Shown here one piece after another: positions 1 to 9,623 of a DNA stretch of 64,000 nucleotides (its first letter is position 1; the number at the start of each line of letters is the position of its first letter). The DNA is from Ligula intestinalis (taxonomy: Eukaryota > Platyhelminthes > Cestoda > Diphyllobothriidea > Diphyllobothriidae), in assembly GCA_036362985.1 (NCBI GenBank), contig JAYGXS010000008.1, forward strand, positions 15,351,100 through 15,415,099, written 5' to 3'. The notes beneath the pieces were generated by a model, which saw only the letters and a program-made list of their open reading frames with translations, was not told the origin of the DNA and searched no databases. The position numbers and the translations under genes are program-made.

Positions 1-287
1 TGATTGCAGCCATATCACGTTGGGTGGGTCTGGATGATAAAATCGATGAAGAGGCGCTCAAACTACACGTTCCGGCCATGCTGAAGGAAGTGCAGTGGCA
101 TCAGATGACAGTGCAATGCCGCAATCGCCTTACAGAGCGCTACCCAACATTCCAGAAAAGCTCAGATTGCCTGTAAGTCAATGACTTTCAGTGTTTTTAT
201 TTTTAATTGAAAGTGTGCTTTTGCTTCAGGTCGAGCAGTGAATTGGAGCAGCAGACAATGACAAGCCCCCCTGCCCCTTCAATGTGA
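1..287 (+). CDS. 3' end of a spliced host gene, possibly a BTB-Kelch (BACK-domain) protein; partial at the left edge
   Basis: An open frame enters from the left edge with codons starting at base 3 and runs to base 172, where a consensus donor (GTAAGT from 173) follows. A pyrimidine-rich acceptor (TTTGCTTCAG) ends at 229. Joining 172 to 230 keeps the frame and gives 18 more codons to a TGA at 285-287. Without splicing, a TAA falls at 174-176. The visible peptide has an AISRWV start, then a charged stretch, MLKEVQWHQ and an RLTERYP tail. That spacing resembles the BACK domain of BTB-Kelch ubiquitin-ligase adaptors, where a tryptophan helix precedes an LL..V helix. The family call is tentative. 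Being an exon rather than a repeat is better supported, because frame, donor, acceptor and stop agree and no other copy is seen in the window. Confidence 0.5.
173..229 (+). other. Predicted 57-bp GT-AG intron
   Basis: The donor is GTAAGT and the acceptor follows a T-rich tract ending in TTCAG. The intron interrupts a leucine codon (phase 2). Introns this short are common in flatworms. It is predicted from sequence only. Confidence 0.5.
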
Positions 288-621
288 GGGCACGTCAGAG
301 GGGAGTACGAGATGATGAGGTGCCTATCTGCAGCACGATAGATCGAAAAAGGCCATGTGAGAGAGGAGGCGAAGAAGAGCGGCAGGGTGAGATTTCTCGT
401 AAAGTGCCAGCTCTTAGTCTAACACTCCCTGAGGCATTCTAACTCTTTAGGCAGAAAAAAGATGTCTTCAACGGGTACTCTGTCGTGCGTTCTGATTCGC
501 ACCGGCAAAAAGAATAAGGAGTCACTTCCATGAAAATTCGCTTTGACGCCACCTACAGTGTCGTGGGGGTAGAGTTGCTGACGATAACCTACCTTCTGCA
601 GTGTTTTGGTTCAGACCGTTT
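288..621. other. Stretch after the host gene, no gene recognised
   Basis: This is probably 3' UTR and intergenic DNA. Short open frames exist but match nothing I know, and no clear polyadenylation signal was found. The PLE fragment starts near the right end. Confidence 0.4.
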
Positions 622-1314
622 TTATTTCAACACCGTTTGCGCAAACGAGCTGGCCAACAAAAGCGCACCGACCCCAAGATTTGGCGTTCGATCCCGTATG
701 TCAAAAACGTATCGGAAGCAGTCGGCCGCCTTCTCGCACCACTTGGAGTTGGAGTCGCACACAGACCGGAGGCAACCATAAGGCGTCAGATAATGAAGCC
801 GAAAGACCCACTGCCACGGCAAGAAACATCTGGGGTCGTCTACAGGATCTGGTGCAGTTGCGGTTAACGCAACTAGGTCGGAGAAACTGGCTGACTTCTC
901 AGGACGCAAATCGCCGAACACGCGGCTGCAGTGCGGCGAAATGATGCCAATTCTCAACTTGCGGCTCATTCGACGGGACCCGGCCACACCTTCAAATTTG
1001 ATGAGGCCGAAATTCTCGCAAGAGGCGACAATCGGGTGAGCCAAGAACTACTTGAGTCATGGTTCACGGGCCCCCAATCCATCAACAAGTGCAACGATTT
1101 GCCCAATCCATGTTCAATCCTGAGATTCAATGTGGCCAAAGCAAGCCGTCACTTGAGGAATGGGTAGGCCACCGCCTCATCGTATGCCAACACCGGGGAG
1201 CCAGACGGCCGAGCAATCATCATGCCCGAGCTCACCGCCCGTGACGAAAGTTCAACAGGTCAGAGCCCGCGTGCCGTCCAACAAGCAGTCCACGCACAAG
1301 AAGGCAATTAACGT
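622..1314 (+). pseudogene. Penelope-like element fragment A: C-terminal linker and GIY-YIG endonuclease
   Basis: This is the 3' part of a PLE polyprotein. PLE polyproteins join a telomerase-like reverse transcriptase to a C-terminal GIY-YIG nuclease that nicks the target. The RT itself is missing, so the copy is 5' truncated. In order one reads the linker (IPYVKNVSEAVGRLL), the conserved VAHRPEATIRR motif, VVYRI with CSCG, VGETG and EHAAAVRRND in shifted frames, then SINKCNDL and the C-terminal tail (AKASRHL ... DESSTGQSP). The frame changes at about 865-935 and contains stops, so the copy is dead. The final 300 bp are nearly the same as the fragment at 55.0 kb, so the two belong to one recently active subfamily. 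Confidence 0.8.
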
Positions 1315-1490
1315 TAATTGTCGCTGTATGCTTGCAGTAATGACTGTGTCCTATAAATACTGCAAACGTCTGTGCATACTTAACCTTTCTGCTACTCATG
1401 TCTCTGATGACGAATCCGCGACGGATATCGAAACGTCAGGCGAATAAACATATTGTCCCAGCGATCGAGTCTTCTTCTTCTTCTCAATTG
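1315..1490 (+). repeat. 3' tail of PLE fragment A
   Basis: This is the non-coding tail after the PLE ORF. It contains CCTATAAATACTG, then a hammerhead-like core, GTCAGGCGAATAAA, a CCAGCGATCGAG box and a TTC-rich end. The same order recurs at 29.44-29.63 and 55.2-55.39 kb, and in partial form at about eight other sites in the window. Confidence 0.75.
1361..1440 (+). ncRNA. Candidate hammerhead ribozyme in PLE tail A
   Basis: The core CTGATGA lies at 1404-1410 and GAAAC at 1430-1434. Between them is a stem-loop with an ATCCG/CGGAT stem and a CGA loop, extended by CGA/TCG pairing across one bulged base. An upstream ACGTC at 1366-1370 can pair its ACGT with the ACGT after GAA, which would place a cleavage site after C1370. 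An alternative fold uses the GTC directly after GAAAC, with TGTCT/AGGCG as stem I. Hammerhead motifs in PLE tails are established for flatworms and other animals. The fold here was done by eye. Confidence 0.5.
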
Positions 1491-2515
1491 CTTCCTGGGA
1501 CACGGATGTTCGCTTGTATTGGCAAATTGTTCTTAGTCTAGCACGTATGCCTTATGAGACAGCAGGTTTAGAGCAACTGCGTGTAAAATCACTTGCAATT
1601 ATAAGTAAAGCGTGACACCAGAGATTCATTTATATGCACAGCAGCACTAAGGCCTGGTCTGTTGCCCAAATCATCGATCTTACGTTAATTCAAACAAGAC
1701 TTTATGAGACACAAATGCGAAGGCATGTGCGAATGTAATTTTGACATGATTTTCGACTGGGCAGCAATAAGTCCATTGTGCAGATCGTATATTCTTCTAA
1801 GTGGTCTTTCAGATTTTTTAAAGATGACGTTTATTAGACCATTCTTCTTTCTTTAAGGCCTTAACGACCAAATGCGAAACACCGTTGAGAAGCTAGCTGC
1901 ACCAGAAAATTCAACTGACTCTGGTAATGAATTGACCTCCTGGATCTGGTCCTCCAATAAACGACTTAGGATGCTTTATTGGATTTAGGGAACTGCAAGC
2001 CTTCCCTTGTAAACGTCTGCATGTTACTCTTTGGTCCTGTGGCGGACAGCCAATGCTCGCGGCCCCTAACATCATGAGCCTTCGCAGGCGGCTGTTTTTC
2101 CGCTCACTGTCCTGAAGACCACTTGGCCGGTTTTCACTCGCATATGCGTGCCCAACTTGTCGTGGCTTCCTAAGGGCCACTTAACCCGCCACCCCTTTGG
2201 CCACGTAGCAGAGGGCCTCTACAGTCGACACCCTCTTCGAGCAATTACAATAGCAAACCACTTGAACTCACTTCACAGTCAGGTAAAATCAGCTGTTATC
2301 ACCACCTCTCTCATACAATACAAGACGCAGACTCTTGTCCCAACTGGACACAGTCAACGCCAGCCTGGGCTTCGCCTGAGACAGCAACATAGTGTTATCT
2401 ACACAATAAAACCCTCATTCTGGTGACTTTTGCCTTTTTCCTTCAACTTTAGATTCAGCCTGCTGATTGTAGTGATCCGAGTACACTCAGTACTGAAGCC
2501 TCTACAGTTCCGCGG
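1491..2515. other. About 1 kb with no recognisable gene
   Basis: Several short open frames occur on both strands, the longest 89-92 codons, but none carries a motif I recognise. No repeat homologous to the rest of the window was noticed. Confidence 0.4.
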
Positions 2516-2592
2516 AATTCGGCGGGATTCGAACCCGCATAGGAGAGATCTTTTAGCCAGGCCAACGCTCTACCCACTTAAGCTACGAATGT
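2516..2592 (-). other. tRNA-like sequence (degenerate, probably tRNA-derived repeat head)
   Basis: Read on the minus strand there is an A-box-like TAGCTTAAGTGGGTAGAGCG and a B-box-like GGGTTCGAATCCCGC that forms a perfect T stem. The D stem can form. The acceptor pairs at only five of seven positions, and no convincing anticodon stem with a T33 can be drawn. It is therefore a tRNA-derived pseudogene or SINE head rather than a working tRNA gene. Confidence 0.5.
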
Positions 2593-2606
2593 CGCGCTTC
2601 ACACCG

Positions 2607-2830
2607 TGAGTTTAATCACACTTGGATCGATATTACCCGCCCAAATTCGCCGCTCACATGGAATCCACCAATGCGAGACAGCAAGTTGACTGCACAAGCA
2701 GGATTTCCTTAGCAATCATCTAGAATCCACCAGAATGACTACTAGGCTGACTTAATCAGTAAGTTGGTTTGGCAGATTTAGTTAATTTATTTGACCCGAT
2801 TGCGAAAAAACTCGCGGCATTCGGTGGCAT
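2607..2830. repeat. Dispersed repeat family E, copy 1
   Basis: It shares an ordered series of blocks with 49,613-49,805: GAGTTTAATCACACTTGG, TTACCCGCCCA, CAAGCAGGA, GACTAC, and TTTGACCC followed by GTGAAAAAAC or GCGAAAAAAC. It is non-coding and unclassified. The tRNA-like block beside this copy is absent from the second copy, so the two are probably separate units. Confidence 0.6.
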
Positions 2831-3300
2831 TCGGCCTTACCCTTTTCCTTATGAAAGCGCCAAAAGCATATGTGCGGTGCCCAACACGTGGAGTGGTTGA
2901 TTACTGACGGGTGGTTGTTATAGAGAGCGGCACTGAAGATGACAGGCACCGGACCGGCAGTTGCCTGCGCGCTCACCTTACTCGAACTCCTATTTGTACG
3001 CCTTCACCTATGTCTCGATCCCACCAACTAGTCTTCCTTTCCATAAATGCCAGTCAAGTAGTAATTTCTCCATTGATCGTAATTTAGTTAATGGTAACAG
3101 CGCAACAATGTGTTGAACACATCAATTTTACTTTCTGCCTATTGCTCATAATTTACAGAAGGCAGTACCCGGTTGACCGAACAAAATACCGCTAACTAAG
3201 TTAAGTCCAAATAAACATGTAGTGTTCGTAGTGTTCGCTTGCTGAAGAAGGTATGTGAATATTTATCGTTGCCCCTACGAATATTCCCACGGAAACTCCA
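2831..3300. other. No gene recognised
   Basis: This is AT-rich non-coding sequence with no motif, repeat or long open frame that I can support. Confidence 0.4.
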
Positions 3301-3425
3301 TATTTTAGTGCATAGGCAGCACGCTCTGACGATGAGAACGAGAATGTTTTCGAAACGTCAGTTTTAATATAACTTGGTCCCAGGAATTGTCCTCCCTGCT
3401 TCTTCCTCTTCCGAGTGTTGATGAA
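3301..3425 (+). repeat. PLE-type tail with a variant hammerhead-like core
   Basis: CTGACGATGA lies at 3326-3335. It is followed by a clean stem-loop (GAGAAC/GTTTTC with loop GAGAAT) and then GAAACGTCAG at 3352-3361. Downstream come AATATAACTTGGTCC and a CTTCTTCCTCTT end. The outer CTGACG and CGTCAG also pair with each other. A related segment lacking the core is at 21,180-21,260, where AATATAATTTGGTCC is followed by CTTCTTCTTC. It probably marks the 3' end of a second PLE subfamily. No coding part is attached here. Confidence 0.5.
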
Positions 3426-3699
3426 GGCAATATTCTATCTAGACCTCAAATCTTTGCGCATATTAATTTATATGAGATGTGGTCTGCGGCTTGGCATATG
3501 TTTTTGGACGGCGGGAACTAAGTCTAGATTGAGGATGATTTCAAACAGAATCCCCTTTCTATCTAAACATGATCAACGCTATTGTATGCATTTTCACTCA
3601 TAAAAGAAGCAGATAAAGGTCTTAATTGGGAATATATTCTTAGTAAGCGGATTGATGTGATGCGATGTGATGGCGGACCATAACCATCTCATACACTGT

Positions 3700-3990
3700 T
3701 TAAATCCTAAAGCTAACCACATAACGCAAACTTGTACCAAACAACCAAAACAGCAACCCTATAGCTCACAAAAAGAGTGCCGTCAACAGTCTGCTATGTC
3801 GAGCGGAAACATCCTGTTCTGACGATGAAACACTTTAAGTCGAACTAAATTACCTGTTTGATTTGCTTCCCCAGAATGGTTTCCCGAGAAAGTTTATACA
3901 TCGATGCATGAAACAATAACAACTTAGAGAAAACGAACGATATAGTTCTAATCGAGCGCTACAAACAATACATGGTGAATCCCTCTTATA
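3700..3990 (+). pseudogene. PLE fragment B, left half (interrupted by the mariner insertion)
   Basis: Translating 3743 onward gives a PLE linker: NPIAHKKSAVNSLL, then CSDDETL, a TAA stop, VELNYLFDLLPQNGFPRKF and IHRCMK with a second stop. This matches the region between the RT and the GIY-YIG domain in the other PLEs here (HKRSCVRTL, then NGYP, then a hydrophobic CL). At 3989-3990 the sequence meets the mariner. The coding sense resumes on the far side at 11,570 with IKDVSEFVK, the counterpart of YVKNVSEAV in fragment A. The copy is older than both insertions and is dead, with at least two stops and a frameshift. Confidence 0.7.
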
Positions 3991-4034
3991 CAGGATGTCC
4001 ACGAAGTCTGGGTAAATAGGGGATAAATACATTC

Positions 4035-4507
4035 TGTACCTCCTTCCGTAGGTATTCGTTTTGTCCCGCTCCCCTCCATTCAACAGTAAAATAACAATCT
4101 TTCTCCTTCTTTAACACTATACACATTAGCTTGTCGTTATACCCCTTGGCAGTATCGTTAATCTTAATTACTTGACATTTTATATTAGTTAACACCATAC
4201 TGTCTATCTTATACTTGATTGTTCCCCATTTTGGTAGTTGCGCCCCCTTTTTGTTTCTGTCAAACCCCTTTTATTCGTTTAAATGCCCTATACTGGTCCC
4301 GCGAAGATTGATATTATCTCGCTGTCTCGGAGTTGGAAACTTTGTGTGTAAGAGTACTATTTATGTTTTTCCTAATCTCCAATTATAGAACCGTACTCGA
4401 CTTACCGATACCGTTATCGCTTAAAGCACCACACGTATACTCAAGTTGACAAGTAAGAACCAGGCTGGCCTTACGCATCTGGTTTATTATAGAATCCCAA
4501 TTCTACA
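4035..4507 (+). repeat. BEL/Pao 5' LTR
   Basis: It is 473 bp, begins TGTACCTCC and ends CAATTCTACA. It is aligned with the 3' LTR over its full length with no gaps noticed and about 11 substitutions. No obvious TATA box was identified. The base after the LTR starts GTTACACAAA, a possible primer-binding site that I cannot assign to a tRNA. Confidence 0.95.
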
Positions 4508-4529
4508 GTTACACAAATATACCCAACAA

Positions 4530-5650
4530 ATGGGCGAGTATCACCGATCGTCGTCTATGCCTCAGTTGGAGAGATTCTTCTTGCTTTCAGAAGAAAAAGA
4601 CGCTGCCCTCGACGAATACAGGAAAAGAATTGCCACACTCGAAGACCAACTAAGGCAGTCGACAGTTACTCCGAAAATGTCTCCGCCTCCGCCAAAACCA
4701 GCAACTGTCAGTGAGTATCCGCGCCCCCTGCATCAACATTTTTCTCTACCACAGCGCGAAATTATGCATTTCGCTGGCAATCCTTTGAAATACTGGCTCT
4801 TTCTAAGAAGCTTTGAAAGTGGTATAGCTAGCAAGTTGGGGGACGACGAAGGTCGACTTTCCTATCTGATCCACTAGTGCAGGGATGAGGCTAGGGACGC
4901 CATTGAAAGCTGTGCAATCCTAGACCCTAGTGAGGGGTATTCGGAGTCTCTTAAAGTACTCAAACGCCGGTTCGGGCAACCACACTTAATCGCTAGGGCT
5001 CACATAGACAATTTGATCGACGGTCCAATTTTAAGATCTATGGATCCAACTGTCTTGATGAAACTTGCCAGCGATATGCGAAACTGTAAAAAATACGTTG
5101 CAGCAGTTGGATTACGTAGCCGACTTAAACTCATCTAGGACGCTGGCCACCATCATCAGACGACTCCCTCCACAGTTACAATTCAAGTGGTCGGAGCTCG
5201 CTTCATCAACTCTGCGTCGCGGTAGAGAACCAACTTTCTCTGATCTAACTGATTTCATAGACGAGAGGGCCGACGTTTCGATGGTGCACCAGTCATACTC
5301 TTCTAGTTCCGTGTCCCCTTACAATCGTCCCCAAGGTGACCGAGCACCAGTGCATAGGGCCTATGCGCACCACACACAAGCTAATGAAGACAGAACTCCA
5401 ATACAGCGCCGATCATGCCTGCAATGTGACGAAGCACACTACACCGATCAATGTGGCATGTTTATATCGCTCAGCTTGCCGCAAATACTAGCGTTCGTTG
5501 AGAGTCATAGATTGTGCCACTCCTGCTTAAAACCAAACCACGAGGCCATTAACTGTAGGTCACGTAAGGCATGTGGTGTCGCGCGATGTTCCATGCGCCA
5601 CCACTCACTTCTGCATCGACAAGAAGTTTTCGATGAAGGCGGACGCGGAG
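4530..5650 (+). pseudogene. BEL/Pao gag, broken
   Basis: Gag forms the particle that packages element RNA. The likely start is ATG 4530 (MGEYHRSS), giving a charged, coiled-coil-like N-terminus (EEKDAALDEYRKRIATLEDQL), then a proline-rich linker and a conserved LPQREIMHFAGNPL block typical of BEL gag. A TAG interrupts at 4875-4877. The frame continues past it to about 5085, where a run of six As causes a frameshift. The second part (from about 5086) ends in cysteine-rich zinc-knuckle motifs, CLQCDEAHYTDQC and CHSCLKPNHEAINC. Another frame change near 5600-5650 joins it to the protease region. Intact relatives usually encode gag-pol in one ORF. Confidence 0.85.
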
Positions 5651-5998
5651 CCTAGCAGCGATACAGCCCACTGCCATTCAACATACAGATCGGAGCAAGT
5701 CGTGGCCTTAGGAATTTTACTCGTCAAAGTGTTTGGACCTCGCGGGTCAGTGACCACGTATGCATTCCTGGATAACGGCTCTGACACTACGCTCATAGAT
5801 GAAAAACTATTAAATCAATTAGGCCTTTGTGGCTATCGAGCAGCGTTGTCGGTATCAACTGTCGTCCAGACAGCCGAAGTGAAGTCGGAAGTGGTAGGAT
5901 TCCAGTTAGGTGCATTAGAAGGACAGGAGCGACTGGAAGTAAAAAAAGGCCTGGTCCGTCAGTCATCTTCCCAACCTGAAGTGTTTCCTTTTAGGTAA
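5650..5998 (+). pseudogene. BEL/Pao aspartic protease region, frameshifted
   Basis: The protease cuts the gag-pol polyprotein. The active-site motif is AFLDNGSDTTLID, encoded around 5761-5799, with the catalytic aspartate in DNGSD. Upstream, ALGILLVKVFG is the usual beta strand before the site. The frame is lost at the A7 run near 5941-5947. The frame that matches the family (WEHLSDVKLPF, LLIGMNVPAAHW) continues from about 6000 into the RT ORF. The open frame beginning upstream closes at 5998. Confidence 0.8.
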
Positions 5999-5999
5999 A

Positions 6000-7400
6000 G
6001 ATGAAGCCATACGTTGGGAACATCTAAGTGACGTCAAACTCCCCTTTGTCGACGGAGCGAAAGTATCACTTCTCATCGGGATGAACGTACCTGCTGCTCA
6101 CTGGGTACTTGAACATCGATACGGCGGACAGGAAGACCCCTATGCTGTTCGAACTCCCCTTGGGTGGGTACTTATGGGACCAATATCCTGCCAAGGTCGG
6201 TCCGATATCGTAAACGTCGACTTCTTGAGCGAAAAGGATGCCATCATGGAAAACCTAGAGCAGATATGGGACTTCGAATTCAGCGAACCCAAAAGCCTGA
6301 AAAAGGCGCCCTCGATAGAAGATAAACGGGTGTTGACCCTGTTTGACGCTCAGACGCACTTAACTCAGCGGCACTTAGAAGTTTCCCTACCTTGGAGAGA
6401 AGTTTCGCCCTGCCTGCCCAACAACGAGCCTGTCGCCCGTAGACGTTTGTATGCATTGATGAACCGCTTCACAAAAAATCCTGAATATAAAGATAGGTAC
6501 GTACAAGCAATTTCAGAGTACATTAAGAACGGCCACGCAGAACTTGTTGTACCGACATCCATCTCCGTACCTGGAAGACTTTGGTACCTACCACATCACT
6601 CGGTAGTTAATCCAATGAAACCAGATAAACTGAAAGTATTGTTTGACTGTGCCAGTCAGTACAGGGGTACGTCCCTAAATCGCCAACTACTGCAGGGACC
6701 TGACCTTGCTAACGGGTTATGTGGGGTCTTGACCCGATTCCACGAGTTTCCGTTTGTAGCGGCGGCTGACATAGAAGCCATGTTTCACCAAATCCGAGTA
6801 CCAAAGTGCCAACGCTCATGTTTGAGTTTTCTCTGGTGGACGGGCGGCGACGTGACACGTAACCCTGAGGTTTATCAAATGACGGTACATCCGTTCGGAG
6901 CCATCTCCTCCCCATGTGCCGCTATTTATGCATTAAACCAATCAATAGAGCAGGCGAAAAACTTGTCAAAGGCTTCCGATATCGATTACTTGCACCGTTG
7001 CTTCTACGTTGACGATTGCCTAATCAGCCGCGATTCTGCTCAAGCTCTCACGGATGTAGTTTCTAGCCTACGAAGCGCCTTGCTTACCCACGGCTTCTGC
7101 CTAAATAAACGGCGAAGCAATTCAAAAGAGGCTCTCCTAGACATCCCTGAGGAGGAACGAGCAGACAACGGCATGTGTCTTGACCTTAAACCAGCCGATA
7201 ATCACAGAACACTAGGTGTTGAATGGAGTAAGGTTTCAGACACTTTCAGCTTCACGGTCAAGTTGCCCGAAATTACAGCCACCAGAAGGGCTATGCTCTC
7301 TTATATCTCAGTTCTCTACGACTCACTCGGATTTGTTGCCCCCGTTCTGTTGCCGGCCAAGATGTTACTGCAGCAATTGTGCCGAGCCAACCTTGGATAG
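6000..7400 (+). CDS. BEL/Pao reverse transcriptase domain
   Basis: This domain copies the element RNA into DNA. An open frame with first ATG at 6081 runs 439 codons. It shows the BEL pre-RT LLIGMNVPAAHW block just upstream of and across that ATG, GWVLMGPI, the fingers (RLWYLPHHSVVNP, KVLFDCAS), palm motif A (FVAAADIEAMFHQI), motif B (HPFGAISSPCAA) and catalytic motif C, FYVDDC, with the aspartates encoded at 7011-7016. The frame ends at a TAG at 7398-7400. The same frame then continues into RNase H, and relatives have a tryptophan near there, so this looks like a TGG-to-TAG nonsense change rather than a true end. Confidence 0.9.
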   Translation, partial: DEAIRWEHLSDVKLPFVDGAKVSLLIGMNVPAAHWVLEHRYGGQEDPYAVRTPLGWVLMGPISCQGRSDIVNVDFLSEKDAIMENLEQIWDFEFSEPKSLKKAPSIEDKRVLTLFDAQTHLTQRHLEVSLPWREVSPCLPNNEPVARRRLYALMNRFTKNPEYKDRYVQAISEYIKNGHAELVVPTSISVPGRLWYLPHHSVVNPMKPDKLKVLFDCASQYRGTSLNRQLLQGPDLANGLCGVLTRFHEFPFVAAADIEAMFHQIRVPKCQRSCLSFLWWTGGDVTRNPEVYQMTVHPFGAISSPCAAIYALNQSIEQAKNLSKASDIDYLHRCFYVDDCLISRDSAQALTDVVSSLRSALLTHGFCLNKRRSNSKEALLDIPEEERADNGMCLDLKPADNHRTLGVEWSKVSDTFSFTVKLPEITATRRAMLSYISVLYDSLGFVAPVLLPAKMLLQQLCRANLG

Positions 7401-7672
7401 GACGACGAGATCGGCAACGACCTTAAAAAACAGTGGCTTAGTTGGACGAAAAAATTCCAGACTCTTAGTGACATTCGCATACAACGCTGCTTGGTACCGC
7501 TGGGTATAGGCGCCGTTGAGCAGAATCAACTACATGGTTTCTCCGACGCGTCAAAAGATGGGTATGGAGCAGTGGTCTATCTTCGTGCAATGACGAAGGC
7601 GGTGCTTGATTTACGACGTTTCTTTGGGGCAAGTCCCGCGTCGCACCTCTTAAGGTCCAAACCATACCGAGG
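7401..7672 (+). pseudogene. BEL/Pao RNase H, N-terminal part, frameshifted
   Basis: Immediately after the RT stop the same frame reads through a connection region to LHGFSDASKDGYGAVVYL, the first RNase H motif with its catalytic aspartate (FSDAS). Between about 7595 and 7625 the frame changes. The new frame carries the expected KSRVAPLK and [11 protein letters not shown] motifs and opens into the downstream ORF. Confidence 0.8.
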
Positions 7673-9583
7673 TTGGAGCTTACCGCTGCGGTTCTCGTCG
7701 TCAAACTGGTCAAACAAGCCGAAACAGAACTAACACTTCCAATTAAGTGCAATTTCTTGTGGACGGATTCGATGGTTGTTTTACACTTAATACGAAATAC
7801 GACGTCACGCTTCGATATATTTGTAGCAAACAGAATCTATACTATATTGAGTTTCTCAGACGCATCAGACTGGCAATACGTAAATTCTGAGAGCAACCCG
7901 GCAGATATAACCTCAAGAGGAATAGCCGGCGGCAGGCTAAAGGAGAGTGTGTGGCTTACGGGTCCCACCTTCCTTGGCAAGAAGTTGGACGAATGGCCTC
8001 GAGAACCCGAACAACGACCCCCTGTAGTTTCAGAAGTACCAAAGGCAGTAGTGAATACGGTCCACATGGAGGACCATTTGCTAACACACTTTTCGGGCTA
8101 TACTAGTTGGACTAAACTGCTAAGACACGTTGCGTGGTTGCGAATATTTAGAGCTTTCATAAAGGGTAAGGCCTTACCACAACCAAAGCCTATTTCTAAA
8201 ACTCTCACCGTCGAATACCTGGAAGGTGCAGAATACGACATATTGAAGTTGGTGCGAAAGCAATGCTTTGGAACTGACATAAAGTGGGTGCACAATCGTT
8301 TGCGAGATACCAATCACAAACAACTAAAAGTGACCAATAGTCCCCTAAAGAACCTTTCCCCTTTCTTCTCGAACGGCCTGATTAGAGTAGGAGGACGGCT
8401 TCAATATGCTCCACTGCCTTACGATACGAAGCACCCGGTTATCCTTCCTCAACATCACTTCGTGAGCAGACTTATCGTGCAAAACGTTCACCAAACGAAT
8501 GGCCACATCGGTATATCGCACACGAGTGCTATTTTGCGAGAAAAATACCGGATACTCCGCGGTCAGGCCCTAATCAAACGAGTCGTGGGTGTCTGTTTTG
8601 TGTGTCGGTGCTGGCATGCTCCACCGTGTCGACAGGTTATGGCACCCTTGCCGGCCGACTGCCTAGAACCGTATAACCCACCGTTTACGTTTACCAGGGT
8701 CGATTACTTCGGACCATTTCAAGTAAAGGTTGCCAGACGGTCGGAAAAGAGGTATTGCTGCCTTTTCACATGCCTCAGCATCCGTGCGGTTCACACTGAA
8801 GTTGTCTCAAACCTGGGGACAGACTCGTTCCTATGTGCATTCGGCAGGTTCGTCGCTCGAAGAGGGTGCCCACGAAAGCTCTACAGTGATAACGGACTCA
8901 ACTTTAAAGGGGCGGAGAGAGAACTAAAGCTGTTGCTGCAGGAATGGAACCAAGAAAGCATAGGTAGCTCCATTGTAGCGAAGGGTTGCGACTGGATTTT
9001 CAATCCACCAACAGCTAGTCACCGGGGTGGAGTGTGGGAACGGCTGATACGATCCATTAGGAGAATACTGCGTTCCATTCTTGGTTCACAGGTGGTCACT
9101 GAGGAGGTCTTCACAACGACCATAACGGAGACTGAAAAAATTATGAACGACAGGCCTTTGGTAATGAACAGCGCGGATCCAAACGAGTATGCTGTGCTGA
9201 CCCCGCAACACTTTTTGCTGAACACAAGGAACCTTTCATCATCGATTGAAGAAAGTGGTCCTTGTAGACTAAACTTAAGATGGCGCCAGGCTCAACACCT
9301 TTTTGATTTGTTCTGGAAAAAATGGATCACCGCTTATCTACCCTCCTTGCAGGTCAAACAAAGGTGGACGAATGAGGCCCCGCAACTTGCAATCGGCGAT
9401 TTAGTTCTTATCGTCGACAAAGTGGCACCACGCGGACTTTGGAAGAAGGCCGTCTTTGAAGAGATACTCCGATCCAACGACGGTAAAGTGAGAGATGTCG
9501 CGTTGAGAACACAACTTGGAACACTGATGAGGGACGTGCACAGTTTGTGCCTGCTGGAAAACCACGAACCACGCGGTGAATGA
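7673..9583 (+). CDS. BEL/Pao RNase H C-terminus plus integrase (intact ORF)
   Basis: This 636-codon frame is the only intact large piece of the element. Residues 1-90 finish RNase H ([28 protein letters not shown]). Next is a BEL-specific linker, then the integrase zinc-binding region (NGHIGISH, and a pair of cysteines in CFVCRCW). The integrase core has catalytic residues at about D344 (VDYFG), D406 (YSDNG) and E456 (GGVWERL), the DD49E pattern. The C-terminus ([16 protein letters not shown], then LVLIVD) is the conserved BEL tail. The first methionine is probably not a natural start, because the upstream frame matches the family. It ends about 40 bp before the 3' LTR. Confidence 0.95.
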   Translation: MELTAAVLVVKLVKQAETELTLPIKCNFLWTDSMVVLHLIRNTTSRFDIFVANRIYTILSFSDASDWQYVNSESNPADITSRGIAGGRLKESVWLTGPTFLGKKLDEWPREPEQRPPVVSEVPKAVVNTVHMEDHLLTHFSGYTSWTKLLRHVAWLRIFRAFIKGKALPQPKPISKTLTVEYLEGAEYDILKLVRKQCFGTDIKWVHNRLRDTNHKQLKVTNSPLKNLSPFFSNGLIRVGGRLQYAPLPYDTKHPVILPQHHFVSRLIVQNVHQTNGHIGISHTSAILREKYRILRGQALIKRVVGVCFVCRCWHAPPCRQVMAPLPADCLEPYNPPFTFTRVDYFGPFQVKVARRSEKRYCCLFTCLSIRAVHTEVVSNLGTDSFLCAFGRFVARRGCPRKLYSDNGLNFKGAERELKLLLQEWNQESIGSSIVAKGCDWIFNPPTASHRGGVWERLIRSIRRILRSILGSQVVTEEVFTTTITETEKIMNDRPLVMNSADPNEYAVLTPQHFLLNTRNLSSSIEESGPCRLNLRWRQAQHLFDLFWKKWITAYLPSLQVKQRWTNEAPQLAIGDLVLIVDKVAPRGLWKKAVFEEILRSNDGKVRDVALRTQLGTLMRDVHSLCLLENHEPRGE

Positions 9584-9610
9584 CTTCTCTCTCACGAGGG
9601 ATACCAGAAA

Positions 9611-9623
9611 ACCCTGCGGGGAG
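9611..9623 (+). promoter_or_regulatory. Candidate polypurine tract of the BEL element
   Basis: A short purine-rich run (GCGGGGAG) abuts the 3' LTR. In LTR elements a tract at this spot primes plus-strand synthesis. It is short, so the call rests mainly on position. Confidence 0.45.

Noticed and set aside
622..1044. 140-codon minus-strand open frame
   Set aside because: It lies antisense to a clearly recognisable PLE nuclease region and has no motif of its own.
2516..2592. Functional tRNA gene
   Set aside because: The acceptor stem has two mismatches and no proper anticodon stem-loop can be drawn.
4446..4529. Upstream ATG at 4446 as the gag start
   Set aside because: It lies within the 5' LTR. 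ATG 4530 just inside the element is more plausible.
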